From: Sphingosinicella sp. LHD-64
GTDB lineage: Bacteria > Pseudomonadota > Alphaproteobacteria > Sphingomonadales > Sphingomonadaceae
Assembly: GCF_031157375.1 (NCBI RefSeq)
Contig: NZ_JAVIFV010000003.1
Span: forward strand, 1,066,001 to 1,130,000
DNA: 64,000 nt
Direction: 5' to 3'
In this document: piece after piece, positions 36,060 through 45,416 of the stretch
Position numbering within the stretch: the stretch's first letter is position 1
Layout of the letters: each line of letters starts with the position of its first letter
The notes under the pieces: generated by a model
What the model was told of the DNA's origin: nothing
Database searches by the model: none
The model's input: only the letters and a program-made list of their open reading frames with translations
Program-made: the position numbers and the translations under genes

Positions 36060-38015
36060 TCACGGGATCGCCTGTCCCAAATTCATGCGGAGCCCGGATT
36101 TCGCCTCTTCTGTGTGGACCAGATCCATGAGGTGCGAGCTGGGAGAAAATTCCGGAACCAGCGCCATCAGCATTCGCCTTACACTTTCGACATCCTGTCG
36201 GCCTAGCGCCGCGAACAGCCCTGCGAGCTTTTGCGTCAGCTCCGCATGAGGCAGAAAGCTCTCATCAGCCACCATTATCCTCGGATGGCTCGTCGCCGCT
36301 GGATTGCCGCCAATCAGCAATTCCTCGTAGAGCTTCTCGCCAGGTCGCAATCCGGAAAATATGATCTCGACGTCCCCCTCGCGACTGCCTTCGAAGAAGG
36401 GCTTGAGGCCGGAAAGCTCGATCATTCGTTTCGCCAGATCGACGATCTTAACAGGTTGGCCCATATCCAAAACAAAGACATCGCCGCCACGCGCCATGGC
36501 ACCGGCTTGTAACACCAGTTGCGCGGCCTCTGGAATGGTCATGAAGTAGCGGGTGATCTCCGGATGCGTTACCGTTACCGGCCCACCCAGGCTGATCTGC
36601 TGCCGAAAGGCCGGAACCACAGAGCCGCTGGACCCAAGGACGTTGCCGAACCGCACCATCGAAAAGCAGGTTTGAGGCCGACGCTCGGCAAGCGCTTGAA
36701 GCTGCATCTCCGCCAGCCTTTTGCTGGCGCCCATGACATTGGTGGGTCGAACCGCCTTGTCTGTGCTGATCAGGACGAAGCTCTCGGCCTGGAACTCCTG
36801 GGCGAGGAGCGCACACGTCCTTGTGCCGACAACGTTGTTGCGCACACCTTCGACGAGATTGTGTTCGACCAGCGGCACATGTTTGTAAGCGGCGGCGTGA
36901 TAGATGGTTTCCGGCCGCCATGCCGAGAAGATTCGCCGCATCCGCTCCTCGTCGCAGACCGAGGCGAGAAGCGGAACGATTTCAGTCTTGCATCCGGGAG
37001 TCCCCTCTCGCTTGCCGAGCAGTTCCTTATGGATGGCGTAAAGCGCGTACTCGCTCATGTCGGCGACCAGCAGCATTCTGGGTCGGGCCGAAAGAATCTG
37101 ACGACAAAGTTCGCTCCCGATAGAGCCCCCTGCGCCGGTCACTAGCACGACCTTCCCGGCCGTGTTCCTTTCCACCAATCGCGTATCCGGCGCCACCGGA
37201 TCGCGCCCGAGCAAATCCTCGATGTCCAATGGCCGCAACTGGCTGACAGCAACCTTGCCTTGGGCGATATCGAGCAGGCCGGGAAGCGTGCGGACACCAA
37301 CTCCCGTCGGTCGGATCGCGTCCAGGATCTCGTTTCGCCGGGTCTGTCGCGCCGAAGGAATGGCAAGGAAGATTTCTTCGACGTCGAATCGATCGACCAC
37401 TTCCTCAATTTGGCCCGGGCCATAGACGCCGACCTTGCGGATCACGCTCCCTCGCAGGTCTTGATTGTCGTCAATGAAGCCGACCAGACGCGTATCCAAA
37501 GAATCCGAGATCGCGTCCGCGAGCTGCCGGCCCGCGGTTCCCGCGCCGTAAATCAATACGTTCTTCGAGACACTCTGGCGGAAATGCCGCCGATAGCGTC
37601 CGCCGAGCCAATAGCGGACCGCGGCCCGCGCGCCTGCCAATGCCAGCAGAAGAAGGATCGGTTGTATGACGCCCACTGTTCTGGGGACACCCGGCACGGC
37701 AAAGGCCGTGAAAACCGCGGCATAAATGACGCCATAGACAAAGACCGCCTGGATGATCGAGGTCAGGGCGTCCCAGCTCGCATAGCGAAACACCGCACGA
37801 TAGAGACCGAACGCGACGAATATCGGGAGGGCGATGATCACCGAACCGAGCGCGGCAGGCCATCCGTAACCCGACAATGAAATCCATTCGCCAAGCCGCA
37901 ACCAGAATGCGAGCCAGACGGTCAGGACACAGAGCCCTGCGTCAAGCGCGAGCGCAATCGCTTTCTTCACCAAGCGGGGAAGGCCAAGAACGGGCTCGAT
38001 CATACGCTCAAACAT
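36060..38015 (-). CDS. Membrane NDP-HexNAc 4,6-dehydratase, WbpM/WreV type
   Basis: A 651-aa protein with four N-terminal membrane helices, a first nucleotide-binding fold (NVLIYGAGTAGRQLADAI) and a C-terminal SDR domain starting at VTGAGGSIGSELCRQI near 292. In the catalytic segment the usual Tyr is Met (MGASKR, Met428), exactly as in WbpM-class UDP-GlcNAc C6 dehydratases; STDKAVRPTNV precedes it. The product would be a UDP-4-keto-6-deoxy-HexNAc. Start at 38015 (ATG) is preferred over the longer open frame. It is the third gene of a reductase - sugar transferase - dehydratase trio. Confidence 0.9.
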   Translation of the reverse strand: MFERMIEPVLGLPRLVKKAIALALDAGLCVLTVWLAFWLRLGEWISLSGYGWPAALGSVIIALPIFVAFGLYRAVFRYASWDALTSIIQAVFVYGVIYAAVFTAFAVPGVPRTVGVIQPILLLLALAGARAAVRYWLGGRYRRHFRQSVSKNVLIYGAGTAGRQLADAISDSLDTRLVGFIDDNQDLRGSVIRKVGVYGPGQIEEVVDRFDVEEIFLAIPSARQTRRNEILDAIRPTGVGVRTLPGLLDIAQGKVAVSQLRPLDIEDLLGRDPVAPDTRLVERNTAGKVVLVTGAGGSIGSELCRQILSARPRMLLVADMSEYALYAIHKELLGKREGTPGCKTEIVPLLASVCDEERMRRIFSAWRPETIYHAAAYKHVPLVEHNLVEGVRNNVVGTRTCALLAQEFQAESFVLISTDKAVRPTNVMGASKRLAEMQLQALAERRPQTCFSMVRFGNVLGSSGSVVPAFRQQISLGGPVTVTHPEITRYFMTIPEAAQLVLQAGAMARGGDVFVLDMGQPVKIVDLAKRMIELSGLKPFFEGSREGDVEIIFSGLRPGEKLYEELLIGGNPAATSHPRIMVADESFLPHAELTQKLAGLFAALGRQDVESVRRMLMALVPEFSPSSHLMDLVHTEEAKSGLRMNLGQAIP

Positions 38016-38163
38016 TATCGCCGTGCCTTCCGGCCTATTATTTAACTCGATAGATTCGAAGGAGAATCCTGGGAAACCTTCCCCTCGGGCCACTAATATG
38101 ATGAATTGGGACTGGAAAGAAACCTACCCCAGCGAAATTCCGTCGGCCCACGCTGCGAACTCG

Positions 38164-38745
38164 CTAGCGCCCCCGCAGCGCGGCGTCCCCCCTGCCACGA
38201 CCCAGAAAAGTACGAAATACGATCCCCAGATCGGTGATCGGAGTGGCGCGCGCGAAGTACTCTATTTCCACTTCGGCCAGGCGCACAGGCTCCGACATGT
38301 CCACGTTCAGCAGCTGCGCCGGCCCAGTCACCCCCGGGAGAAACTCGAACAGACCCCGCCTCTCCCGCGCTTCGACAAGCTCGTTCTGCGTAGGGAGACA
38401 GGGGCGTGGGCCCACGAGACTCATTGTCCCGGCCAGCACGTTCCACAGCTGCGGCAACTCGTCCAGCTTCAGTTGCCTCAGAATCGCCCCGAGGCGCGTG
38501 ATTTTGAGGCTTTCGACTTCGTGCGACGGGACGTGAGCTGTATCCGCCGCCATGGTGCGCAATTTCAGGATTCGGAACGGACGACGATGCCGGCCCACTC
38601 GCCACTGCACGAAGAGCGGGCTGCCCGGGCTTTCGGCACGAATCAGGATGCACAGCAGAACGCAAAGAGGCACCGCAACGACCGCGAGGGGGATGACCAC
38701 GCCGAGGTCAATTAATCGCTTCATAAGTGGCTGCTTTTCTTTCAC
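38164..38745 (-). CDS. Initiating sugar-phosphate transferase (monotopic PGT, WcaJ/PglC type)
   Basis: A 193-aa bacterial sugar transferase that would move a sugar-1-phosphate from a UDP-sugar to undecaprenyl phosphate, starting repeat-unit synthesis. One re-entrant hydrophobic segment near the N-terminus (IDLGVVIPLAVVAVPLCVLL) is followed by the core motifs PLFVQWRVGRHRRPFRILKLRTM, LDELPQLWNVLAGTMSLVGPRP. Short length indicates the catalytic domain only. GTG at 38745 is used; ATG at 38724 is an equally possible start. It sits between the reductase and the dehydratase. Confidence 0.87.
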   Translation of the reverse strand: MKEKQPLMKRLIDLGVVIPLAVVAVPLCVLLCILIRAESPGSPLFVQWRVGRHRRPFRILKLRTMAADTAHVPSHEVESLKITRLGAILRQLKLDELPQLWNVLAGTMSLVGPRPCLPTQNELVEARERRGLFEFLPGVTGPAQLLNVDMSEPVRLAEVEIEYFARATPITDLGIVFRTFLGRGRGDAALRGR

Positions 38746-38782
38746 GTGGAGTGCCCCGATCCCGTCGACAACACAGTTGCGA

Positions 38783-39715
38783 TCAGGCAGAAATCACAGC
38801 TCGCCGCAGGCCCTCATCCAGCGAGACTGGTGGTTGCCACCCGAGACGGGTTCGCGTCTTCTCGATATCGATCTGGAGATTCCCCAGCAACCGGTCGGCC
38901 TCAACCGAGCGCCCGATCAACCCTGCCGCTGCGCGCAGAAGAATGCCGGGGACCGGTAACAAGCGTGGTGCCTTGCCCGTCACGCGACCGAGACGGCGCA
39001 GGAGGCTCGCTGTCGACACGTCTTCCCCGTCGCTCACCAGGAATGTCTCTCCCGCTGCTTTGGGATGGTCGATGCATGTGATTATGAGGTCCACGAGATT
39101 GTCGATGGACACCATGCTGCGCGCATTGTTGTCAATTCGCCCCAGAGGGAGCGGCACCCCCCGCCGCACCCAGCGGACCATCGACTGAAAGTTGCCGCGC
39201 GCGGCGCGCCCGTAGACAAGCGGCGGCCTGATGGTCACGACCTCCATCAATGACGCTGCCGCAACATCCCGGAGCGCACATTCGGCCTCGAACTTGCTCA
39301 CCGCATAGGGGGCAATAGGCTGCGGCGGATCGTCCGCTTGGAACGGTCGCCCGGGCGACGTTGCCTCGCCATTGACCTTGATCGTGCTGATGAAGACGAA
39401 CCGCCGAACGCCTTGTTCTGCCGCCCGGCGTGCCAGGTTGACGGTTCCGTCGCAGTTGATCGTGCGAAAGGCCTCGAGCGCATGATCAGGTCGCTCTCGC
39501 ATCACATGTACACGAGCAGCGGCATGGACGAGCACATCGATCCCGTCGAGGAGGCCTGTCCAGTTAGTGGCGCCGTGAATATCCCCCGAGACACGTTCAT
39601 TGAAAAGGCCAGCGGCGCTCCGCACGATCGGGACGACGCTCCTGCTTTCGGCCGCGAGCCGCTCGCACACGGCGCGGCCAACGAACCCGCTCGCCCCCAC
39701 AACGCCGATTTTCAT
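38783..39715 (-). CDS. NAD-dependent epimerase/4-ketoreductase (WreQ/WbpV-like)
   Basis: A 310-aa SDR protein: GASGFVGRAVCERL at the N-terminus, TIKVNGEATSP with the catalytic hydroxyl residue, and YAVSKFEAE with the Tyr-x3-Lys pair. Its position directly before a sugar transferase and a WbpM-like dehydratase matches the 4-reductase of UDP-QuiNAc/FucNAc pathways. The 240-nt gap to the divergent gmd (39716-39955) contains no gene and no clear signal. Confidence 0.8.
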   Translation of the reverse strand: MKIGVVGASGFVGRAVCERLAAESRSVVPIVRSAAGLFNERVSGDIHGATNWTGLLDGIDVLVHAAARVHVMRERPDHALEAFRTINCDGTVNLARRAAEQGVRRFVFISTIKVNGEATSPGRPFQADDPPQPIAPYAVSKFEAECALRDVAAASLMEVVTIRPPLVYGRAARGNFQSMVRWVRRGVPLPLGRIDNNARSMVSIDNLVDLIITCIDHPKAAGETFLVSDGEDVSTASLLRRLGRVTGKAPRLLPVPGILLRAAAGLIGRSVEADRLLGNLQIDIEKTRTRLGWQPPVSLDEGLRRAVISA

Positions 39716-39955
39716 AGTTGCGAGCCACCCATCATTTCCACCTTTGGTTCGAAATCCTCCCCGATACCAATCTGCTGAGAGGCGCCGATCGCTGCCGAAT
39801 CGTCGTACTGGTCGTTCGCGCAAGAGACAATCGCGCAACGCCCGCTTTCCTTGCCCGGACGATCGGACACGACATGCTCGGGAATCTCCTCAAGTCGCTG
39901 GGCTTCGCGACAAATGCGCGCTATCGGCTCTCGCCGGACTGCGAAGGAAGACCTC

Positions 39956-41023
39956 TTGGACAAAGCCCCCACTGCCCTGATCACTGGCGTAACCGGTCAG
40001 GATGGCGCATATCTTTCCGAGTTCCTGCTCCGCAAGGGCTATGTCGTCCATGGCGTAAAGCGGCGCTCTTCCTCGTTCAACACCGGTCGAATCGAGCATC
40101 TATACGAAGACCCGCATGTCGAGGGCGCCCGCTTTCACCTACACTATGGTGACATGACGGATTCGACCAACCTCATCCGCATCATCCAGGAGGTGCAGCC
40201 GGACGAGATCTACAATCTTGCAGCGCAGTCCCATGTGAAGGTGAGTTTCGAAACACCTGAATATACCGCAAATGCAGACGCGCTCGGGACGCTGCGCCTG
40301 CTTGAGGCGATCCGTATCCTGCGCCTTGACGACAAGTGCCGTTTCTATCAGGCATCAACGTCGGAACTCTACGGGCTCGTCCAGGAGGTGCCGCAGCGCG
40401 AGACCACTCCCTTCTATCCGCGTTCGCCTTATGCGGCCGCCAAGCTTTATGCCTACTGGATGGTGGTCAACTATCGCGAGGCATACGGCATGCACGCTTC
40501 GAACGGTATCTTGTTCAACCACGAAAGCCCGATACGTGGCGAGACTTTCGTGACCCGCAAGATTACCCGCGCCGCTGCAGCCATCGCTCTCGGCCGGCAG
40601 GACAAGCTCTTCCTGGGCAATCTGGACGCGAAGCGCGACTGGGGCCATGCTCGGGAATATGCCCGCGGCATGTGGATGATGCTCCAGCAGGACCAGCCGG
40701 ACGATTATGTCCTTGCCACCGGCGTCACGACCTCGGTTCGCCAGTTCGCCGAATGGGCATTCGAAAACGCCGGGATCGAGATCGAATGGCAGGGCGCCGG
40801 CGTTGACGAAAGAGGGTTTGATGCCAAGACAGGTCGTTGCCTGGTTGAAATCGATCCGCGCTATTTCCGGCCGACTGAAGTCGAGCTGTTGCTGGGGGAT
40901 CCAGGCAAGGCCTTTCAGAAGCTCGGCTGGCGTCACGAGACCAGCGTCCGCGAACTGGTGCGGGAGATGGTGCGCGCGGATTTGCGGGTGATGGAATCCG
41001 CCCCTATGTCCCAAGGCGACTGA
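39956..41023 (+). CDS. gmd: GDP-mannose 4,6-dehydratase
   Basis: A 355-aa SDR enzyme giving GDP-4-keto-6-deoxymannose, first step to GDP-fucose. [15 protein letters not shown], the [15 protein letters not shown] block, STSELYG and YAAAK (Tyr159/Lys163) and the [17 protein letters not shown] segment are diagnostic for Gmd. A TTG at 39956 with AAGGAAG upstream gives the usual N-terminus; the open frame extends further back without family sequence. fcl follows after 1 nt. Confidence 0.95.
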   Translation: MDKAPTALITGVTGQDGAYLSEFLLRKGYVVHGVKRRSSSFNTGRIEHLYEDPHVEGARFHLHYGDMTDSTNLIRIIQEVQPDEIYNLAAQSHVKVSFETPEYTANADALGTLRLLEAIRILRLDDKCRFYQASTSELYGLVQEVPQRETTPFYPRSPYAAAKLYAYWMVVNYREAYGMHASNGILFNHESPIRGETFVTRKITRAAAAIALGRQDKLFLGNLDAKRDWGHAREYARGMWMMLQQDQPDDYVLATGVTTSVRQFAEWAFENAGIEIEWQGAGVDERGFDAKTGRCLVEIDPRYFRPTEVELLLGDPGKAFQKLGWRHETSVRELVREMVRADLRVMESAPMSQGD

Positions 41024-41024
41024 A

Positions 41025-41957
41025 ATGACCGATGTCGCTGGCAAACGCGTGTTTGTCGCGGGTCATCGCGGCATGGTCGGCAGCGCCATCCTCCGCCGGC
41101 TCGCCAGCGAGAATTGCGAAGTGATCACCATCGACCGGGCCGGACTGGATCTGCGCGACGGCGCCAAGGTAACCAGATGGATACGCCGGGAGAAGCCCGA
41201 TCTGATTTTCGTCGCGGCCGCAAAGGTCGGCGGCATCCTCTCCAACCAGACCTATCCAGCCGAGTTCCTTTACGACAATCTTCTCATCGCGACCAACCTC
41301 GTCCATGCCGCCCATGTGGTCGGATCGGAAAAGCTGCTTTTTCTTGGATCGAGCTGCATCTACCCAAAGCTCGCGCGCCAACCGATAACCGAGGACGCGC
41401 TGCTGACCGGCGCGCTGGAACCCACGAACGAAGCTTATGCAGTCGCCAAGATCGCCGGCATCAAGCTCGCCCAGGCCTATCGCAGCCAATATGGCGCCGA
41501 CTTCATTTCGGTGATGCCGACCAATCTCTACGGCCCGGGCGACAACTACGATACGCATACCAGCCACGTCTTGCCGGCGATGATCCGCAAGGCCCACATG
41601 CTCAAGACCGGAAGGGCGGAAAGCTTCGTGCTTTGGGGTACCGGCAAGCCACGCCGCGAGTTCTTGCACGCGGACGACTGCGCCGACGCGTGCGTGTTTC
41701 TGATGAAGAACTATTCGGAAGCGGGTCATGTGAATGTCGGGACGGGAGCGGACATCTCCATTGCCGACCTTGCGCACCTGGTTTGCGAGGTCGTCGGCGT
41801 GGAGCCTCGGATAGAACATGATCTCGGAAAGCCCGACGGGACCCCGCGCAAATTGCTCGACGTGTCGAAGCTGGAAACCCTGGGATGGACCGCGCGCATC
41901 CCTCTTCGCGAAGGAATTCGGCGAACCTATGCCGATCTGTTGACTGGAATGTTCTAG
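41025..41957 (+). CDS. fcl: GDP-L-fucose synthase
   Basis: A 310-aa epimerase-reductase converting GDP-4-keto-6-deoxymannose to GDP-L-fucose. VFVAGHRGMVGSAILRRL, LFLGSSCIYPKLARQPITED, YAVAK (Tyr138/Lys142) and MPTNLYGPGDNYD are the family markers, with the catalytic Cys in SSCIYP. It starts 1 nt after gmd, so the two form an operon. Confidence 0.95.
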   Translation: MTDVAGKRVFVAGHRGMVGSAILRRLASENCEVITIDRAGLDLRDGAKVTRWIRREKPDLIFVAAAKVGGILSNQTYPAEFLYDNLLIATNLVHAAHVVGSEKLLFLGSSCIYPKLARQPITEDALLTGALEPTNEAYAVAKIAGIKLAQAYRSQYGADFISVMPTNLYGPGDNYDTHTSHVLPAMIRKAHMLKTGRAESFVLWGTGKPRREFLHADDCADACVFLMKNYSEAGHVNVGTGADISIADLAHLVCEVVGVEPRIEHDLGKPDGTPRKLLDVSKLETLGWTARIPLREGIRRTYADLLTGMF

Positions 41958-42003
41958 TCTAGGCATGAGAGGCAACATCGCGACGCCCTGAGCGAGCGGA
42001 GCG

Positions 42004-43119
42004 ATGTCTCACCGCCGACTGGAGTGGCTGATCTTGCGCGTTATCTACTCGTTCAACAAGAAGGGTTTCGAGGAACAATATTGGCTCCGCGAACTCGCCT
42101 GTCGTCGCGGCGACGATGAGATCATCCCGTTCAATCACGGCCGATACTTCGACTGTGGCCGGGCGATGCGGGCCCAGCTCCTGGACAATCTCTACTTTGC
42201 CAGGGATGCAAGCCTCATGGCACTGTACGATCATGTCGAAAAACTGATCGCGGAAACAGGTGCCGATTGTCTCGTCGTCGACAACGCGCTGCCCTATCAT
42301 CCTGAATTCCTGAGGAGGCTTGGCGTCTACAAGGTGATGCGCACGACGGATGGTCCGATCTCCGCCTACGATCGGGACTTTGCTTACTGCCACGGCTATG
42401 ATCATGTCGTCTATCATAGCCCGGCCTACAGCCCCGAACTCAACATGGCCGAGAAGCTTGCGTATGTCGGTGCAAAGCGCGCGGATTTCTGGCCGCTGGC
42501 AGCGTTCGATGAGATGTTCCACCCCGAAAGAAGCGAGACGGAACTCTTTGATCGGGATCGCGACATCGATATTATCTTCGTGGGCGGAATGTTCCTGAAC
42601 AAGATGCCCGTGCTGGCGGGAATCAAGAAGGCTTTCGGCCGTCGCGCGATGCTCCGCGGCCTCAGCAACTTCAAGGCGAATGCCTACTTCAACCTGAAAT
42701 ACGGCTTCCCCGGCTGGGTTCGCCCCATCCCGTTCGAGGAATATGTTACGCTCTATCAACGGGCCAAGATTGGCATCAACGTGCATAACCGGGGAAAGTA
42801 CACCATCGGGAACTATCGCTTGTTCGACCTGCCCGCAAATGGTGTAATGCAGATTTGCGATGGCGACGAGTATTTAGCGGACTATTATCGCGTCGGCGAA
42901 GAGGTGGTGGGTTATTCGTCGACGGATGAGCTGATCGACAAGGTCCGTTACTATCTCGACAATGGAGAGGAACGCGAGCGCATCGCGCGCAACGGCTATC
43001 GGCGCGTTCTGGCCAGCCACCGTATCCGCACCCGCCTTCACGAGCTTCTCGATCTGCTCGGCCAGGCGATCGCGGCATCCTCGTCTCGAACGGAGACGGC
43101 CCAGCCAGCTGTCCGCTAG
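42004..43119 (+). CDS. Glycosyltransferase, CgeB/family-1-like
   Basis: A 371-aa cytoplasmic transferase. The GT-B C-terminal fold is seen in VTLYQRAKIGINVHNRGKYTIGNYRLFDLPANGVMQIC, which resembles the CgeB-type glycosyltransferase domain with its nucleotide-sugar contact Glu/Asn region. The N-terminal half has VVDNALPYHPEFLRRLGVYKV. Donor and acceptor are unknown. Its TAG stop (43117-43119) is the first part of the palindromic repeat that follows. It is 46 nt after fcl and probably co-transcribed. Confidence 0.78.
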   Translation: MSHRRLEWLILRVIYSFNKKGFEEQYWLRELACRRGDDEIIPFNHGRYFDCGRAMRAQLLDNLYFARDASLMALYDHVEKLIAETGADCLVVDNALPYHPEFLRRLGVYKVMRTTDGPISAYDRDFAYCHGYDHVVYHSPAYSPELNMAEKLAYVGAKRADFWPLAAFDEMFHPERSETELFDRDRDIDIIFVGGMFLNKMPVLAGIKKAFGRRAMLRGLSNFKANAYFNLKYGFPGWVRPIPFEEYVTLYQRAKIGINVHNRGKYTIGNYRLFDLPANGVMQICDGDEYLADYYRVGEEVVGYSSTDELIDKVRYYLDNGEERERIARNGYRRVLASHRIRTRLHELLDLLGQAIAASSSRTETAQPAVR

Positions 43120-43258
43120 AGCATGATCAGCTTAGCCTGAAACATCTCGTCATTGCGAGGAGCGAAGCGACGAAGCAAACCAGCCTGACTCGAAGGCCGC
43201 ACTGGATTGCTTCGCTGCGCTCGCAATGACGACGCAGCTTAAGATGATCGCGCTCTAG
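43117..43258. repeat. Composite palindromic repeat between convergent genes
   Basis: A 142-nt inverted repeat. The outer ends (CTAGAGCATGATCAGCTTAG and, reversed, CTAGAGCGCGATCATCTTAA) mirror each other, and the inner arms 43148-43183 and 43202-43231 (CGTCATTGCGAGG... against ...TCGCAATGACG) do too. Both flanking genes end on the CTAG at its tips. The CGTCATTGCGAG core is recalled as a common dispersed element of proteobacteria. It could act as a bidirectional terminator. Confidence 0.88.
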
Positions 43259-43944
43259 CGGGCCGACAGCACGAAATTGAAACTCATGATCCAGTCCGGG
43301 TTCCAGTACATCGATCTGATCCGGAAATGAGGTTCGAAGCGGGCCGCGACCTTGCGCCGGGAATAGCCTGGGCGGCCGATCTCCCAATAGTGCTCCCCCT
43401 CGCAGAAGCGCGGCTTGCCGGGATCGGGCCGGTAAAATGGGTTGCACAGGTGCATGGCGATGGTCCAGTCCCATCCAAGCAAGCCAGGCATGACCCTGAA
43501 TCTCATGATCCTGCCGCCCACGGGCAAATAGACCAGGGCATGATGCGCGACTCTGGCCAGCTCGGCGATTGCGCGATCGAGATAGGCGGGCGGTAGATGT
43601 TCCAGAACGTGTGACGCGATCACGACATCGAACGACTTGTCTTCGAACATGGACAAATCGTGAGCGCTTCCGATGAAATCGGGATTCAGCCGGTCGTCGA
43701 TGTCAAGCGTGGTCACTTGATATCCACGCCATCTGAAGACGGCGCAATCGAGACCCTGGCCGGGGCCGATCACCAGAATACGGGACACGTTTCCGAGACT
43801 GGCCACGTCCCGAAATTCTGCGTAGGCATTGGCGAAATTCGAGATATGGAGCTGCTGTGACCATTGCGCGATGTCGAGACTCATGGGCCCTGGCACCGGG
43901 CCACTTTCTGCCTGGGACGCGATTGGTGTGGTGACCGATGTCAT
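43255..43944 (-). CDS. Class I SAM-dependent methyltransferase
   Basis: A 229-aa methyltransferase with ILVIGPGQGLDCAVFRWRG as the SAM-binding motif I, TTLDIDDRL as motif II, and SFDVVIASHVLEHLPP as the motif-III region (type-11 family). No membrane helix. Its place in the cluster suggests methylation of a polysaccharide sugar, but the target is not known. The TAG stop lies in the palindromic repeat; the upstream 200-nt gap to 44147 contains nothing recognisable. Confidence 0.82.
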   Translation of the reverse strand: MTSVTTPIASQAESGPVPGPMSLDIAQWSQQLHISNFANAYAEFRDVASLGNVSRILVIGPGQGLDCAVFRWRGYQVTTLDIDDRLNPDFIGSAHDLSMFEDKSFDVVIASHVLEHLPPAYLDRAIAELARVAHHALVYLPVGGRIMRFRVMPGLLGWDWTIAMHLCNPFYRPDPGKPRFCEGEHYWEIGRPGYSRRKVAARFEPHFRIRSMYWNPDWIMSFNFVLSAR

Positions 43945-44146
43945 ACGGGCCTTCTAGCCGGACAGCCGCTCCCCCTGCAACCTGCGGTATCCGGTCGAAG
44001 GACGGTATCGGCTTGTCGAGGAGAGGCCTGTCCGGACACTGCTCATTCAGGAGACGATTCTGAACAGGGGCGCGTGACTGATCGGAGTCGTGACACGGGC
44101 ATGTCGAAGTTCTGGCTTTGATTCGGACTCGCTGACCATAACCGGT

Positions 44147-45400
44147 ATGAAGGACAGGACACCGTTTCGGATGGACATGTATCGAAAAACCCTGCCGCAC
44201 GATATTGCGGCGATCGCTCGCCGCAGCTTTCTGGCGACGGTGCTGGCCGCGCCGGCTCTCTTGCTGGCCTCAAGTTGCCGCGGCGCGGCCACCACAATCG
44301 CGCAGGCGGATCGCCAGGCTGGCGCTCTCTATGTGGCCGACTTCCGGCGCCGCGGCCTGAGCGATCGTCAAGTTCTAGCGAATGCCTTCCAGGCCTGGGT
44401 TGAACATGGTGGCACCCTCCACCTGGAACCCAATCGTCGCTACAATCTCGGAATCCAGGCGACCACCGACCATGTGTTCCAACTGTTCTGGATGCAGGAT
44501 GCGACTTTGGCCGGCAATGGCGCCACCCTCGTCATCCAGACCCGTGGTGAAGTCACCTACAACCTCTTCTATCTTGCTCACTATCGGAATCTCCGGATCG
44601 AAAACCTGAGCGCGGTCGACACCGGCTTTCGCGACACCTCCGACACCGGAGCCAAGTTCATCGTCGTTGATGCGGGGCAGCGTGACTCCGTCGACATCAC
44701 GCTCGACAATGTAGCCGGGGAGCGTCTCGTCAGTTTCATTCAGCTGCAAGGCCGGCCGGGTGGCCCACGCGTGCGCGGTGTCCGCATCATGCCCAATTGC
44801 CGCGCGACGCGCGTGTTCTACGGACTTGCGTGCCTCAATCAGGGCGATGATGTGAGCGGCGGCTTTAGCACCCATAACAGCGGACGATCCTACTTCCCCT
44901 ATGGTGTCCGTAACCACAGCCTCGACATTCGGGTGCATCATCAGGGCGCGGGCTACGGACCTGCGGCGGAAACTGCGATACTCATCAAATGCTATGGCCC
45001 AACCACCTCGCGCATCCGCCTTCACGCCGAATTCAGTGGCACGCTTGCGTCCGGCGGATCCTGCGTCACGCTCGAGCATCAGCATGATCCTGCGGGATCG
45101 CCGTCGATCATCGAGGACATCGATCTGCGGATCACGATCGCGCCAGGCACGACCGATCCGAACAATTCCCACCGGGTCGCGCTGCGTACGCTGACTCCTG
45201 CCGACCGTGAGGAAACTGGCCGCACCCGGAATATCTGGCGACGCATCCGGATCGCGGGCATCCTGCGGCCCGGACGGGCGCCGGCCATTTTCTCGCATGC
45301 GAACCCCGTCGCGCCGGCGGAGATAATGATTGCGCCCGGAACATCCGGGGCTGAACCGGACCGCATCGCGGCACCCGGTTTCCGGTTCCGCCGGGGCTGA
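44147..45400 (+). CDS. Tat-exported right-handed beta-helix protein
   Basis: A 417-aa protein with a twin-arginine signal (ARRSFLATVLAAPALLLASSC), possibly a lipoprotein because a Cys ends the hydrophobic part. The rest has regular short strands with Gly/Asn turns (LAGNGATLVIQTRG, HYRNLRIENLSAVDTGF), typical of pectate-lyase-like beta helices. Placed among polysaccharide genes it may be a lyase, hydrolase or polymer-binding protein; no catalytic set could be identified. ATG at 44147 is chosen; 44171 and 44177 are also possible. Confidence 0.72.
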   Translation: MKDRTPFRMDMYRKTLPHDIAAIARRSFLATVLAAPALLLASSCRGAATTIAQADRQAGALYVADFRRRGLSDRQVLANAFQAWVEHGGTLHLEPNRRYNLGIQATTDHVFQLFWMQDATLAGNGATLVIQTRGEVTYNLFYLAHYRNLRIENLSAVDTGFRDTSDTGAKFIVVDAGQRDSVDITLDNVAGERLVSFIQLQGRPGGPRVRGVRIMPNCRATRVFYGLACLNQGDDVSGGFSTHNSGRSYFPYGVRNHSLDIRVHHQGAGYGPAAETAILIKCYGPTTSRIRLHAEFSGTLASGGSCVTLEHQHDPAGSPSIIEDIDLRITIAPGTTDPNNSHRVALRTLTPADREETGRTRNIWRRIRIAGILRPGRAPAIFSHANPVAPAEIMIAPGTSGAEPDRIAAPGFRFRRG

Positions 45401-45416
45401 AGGGAGCCGATGCCGG

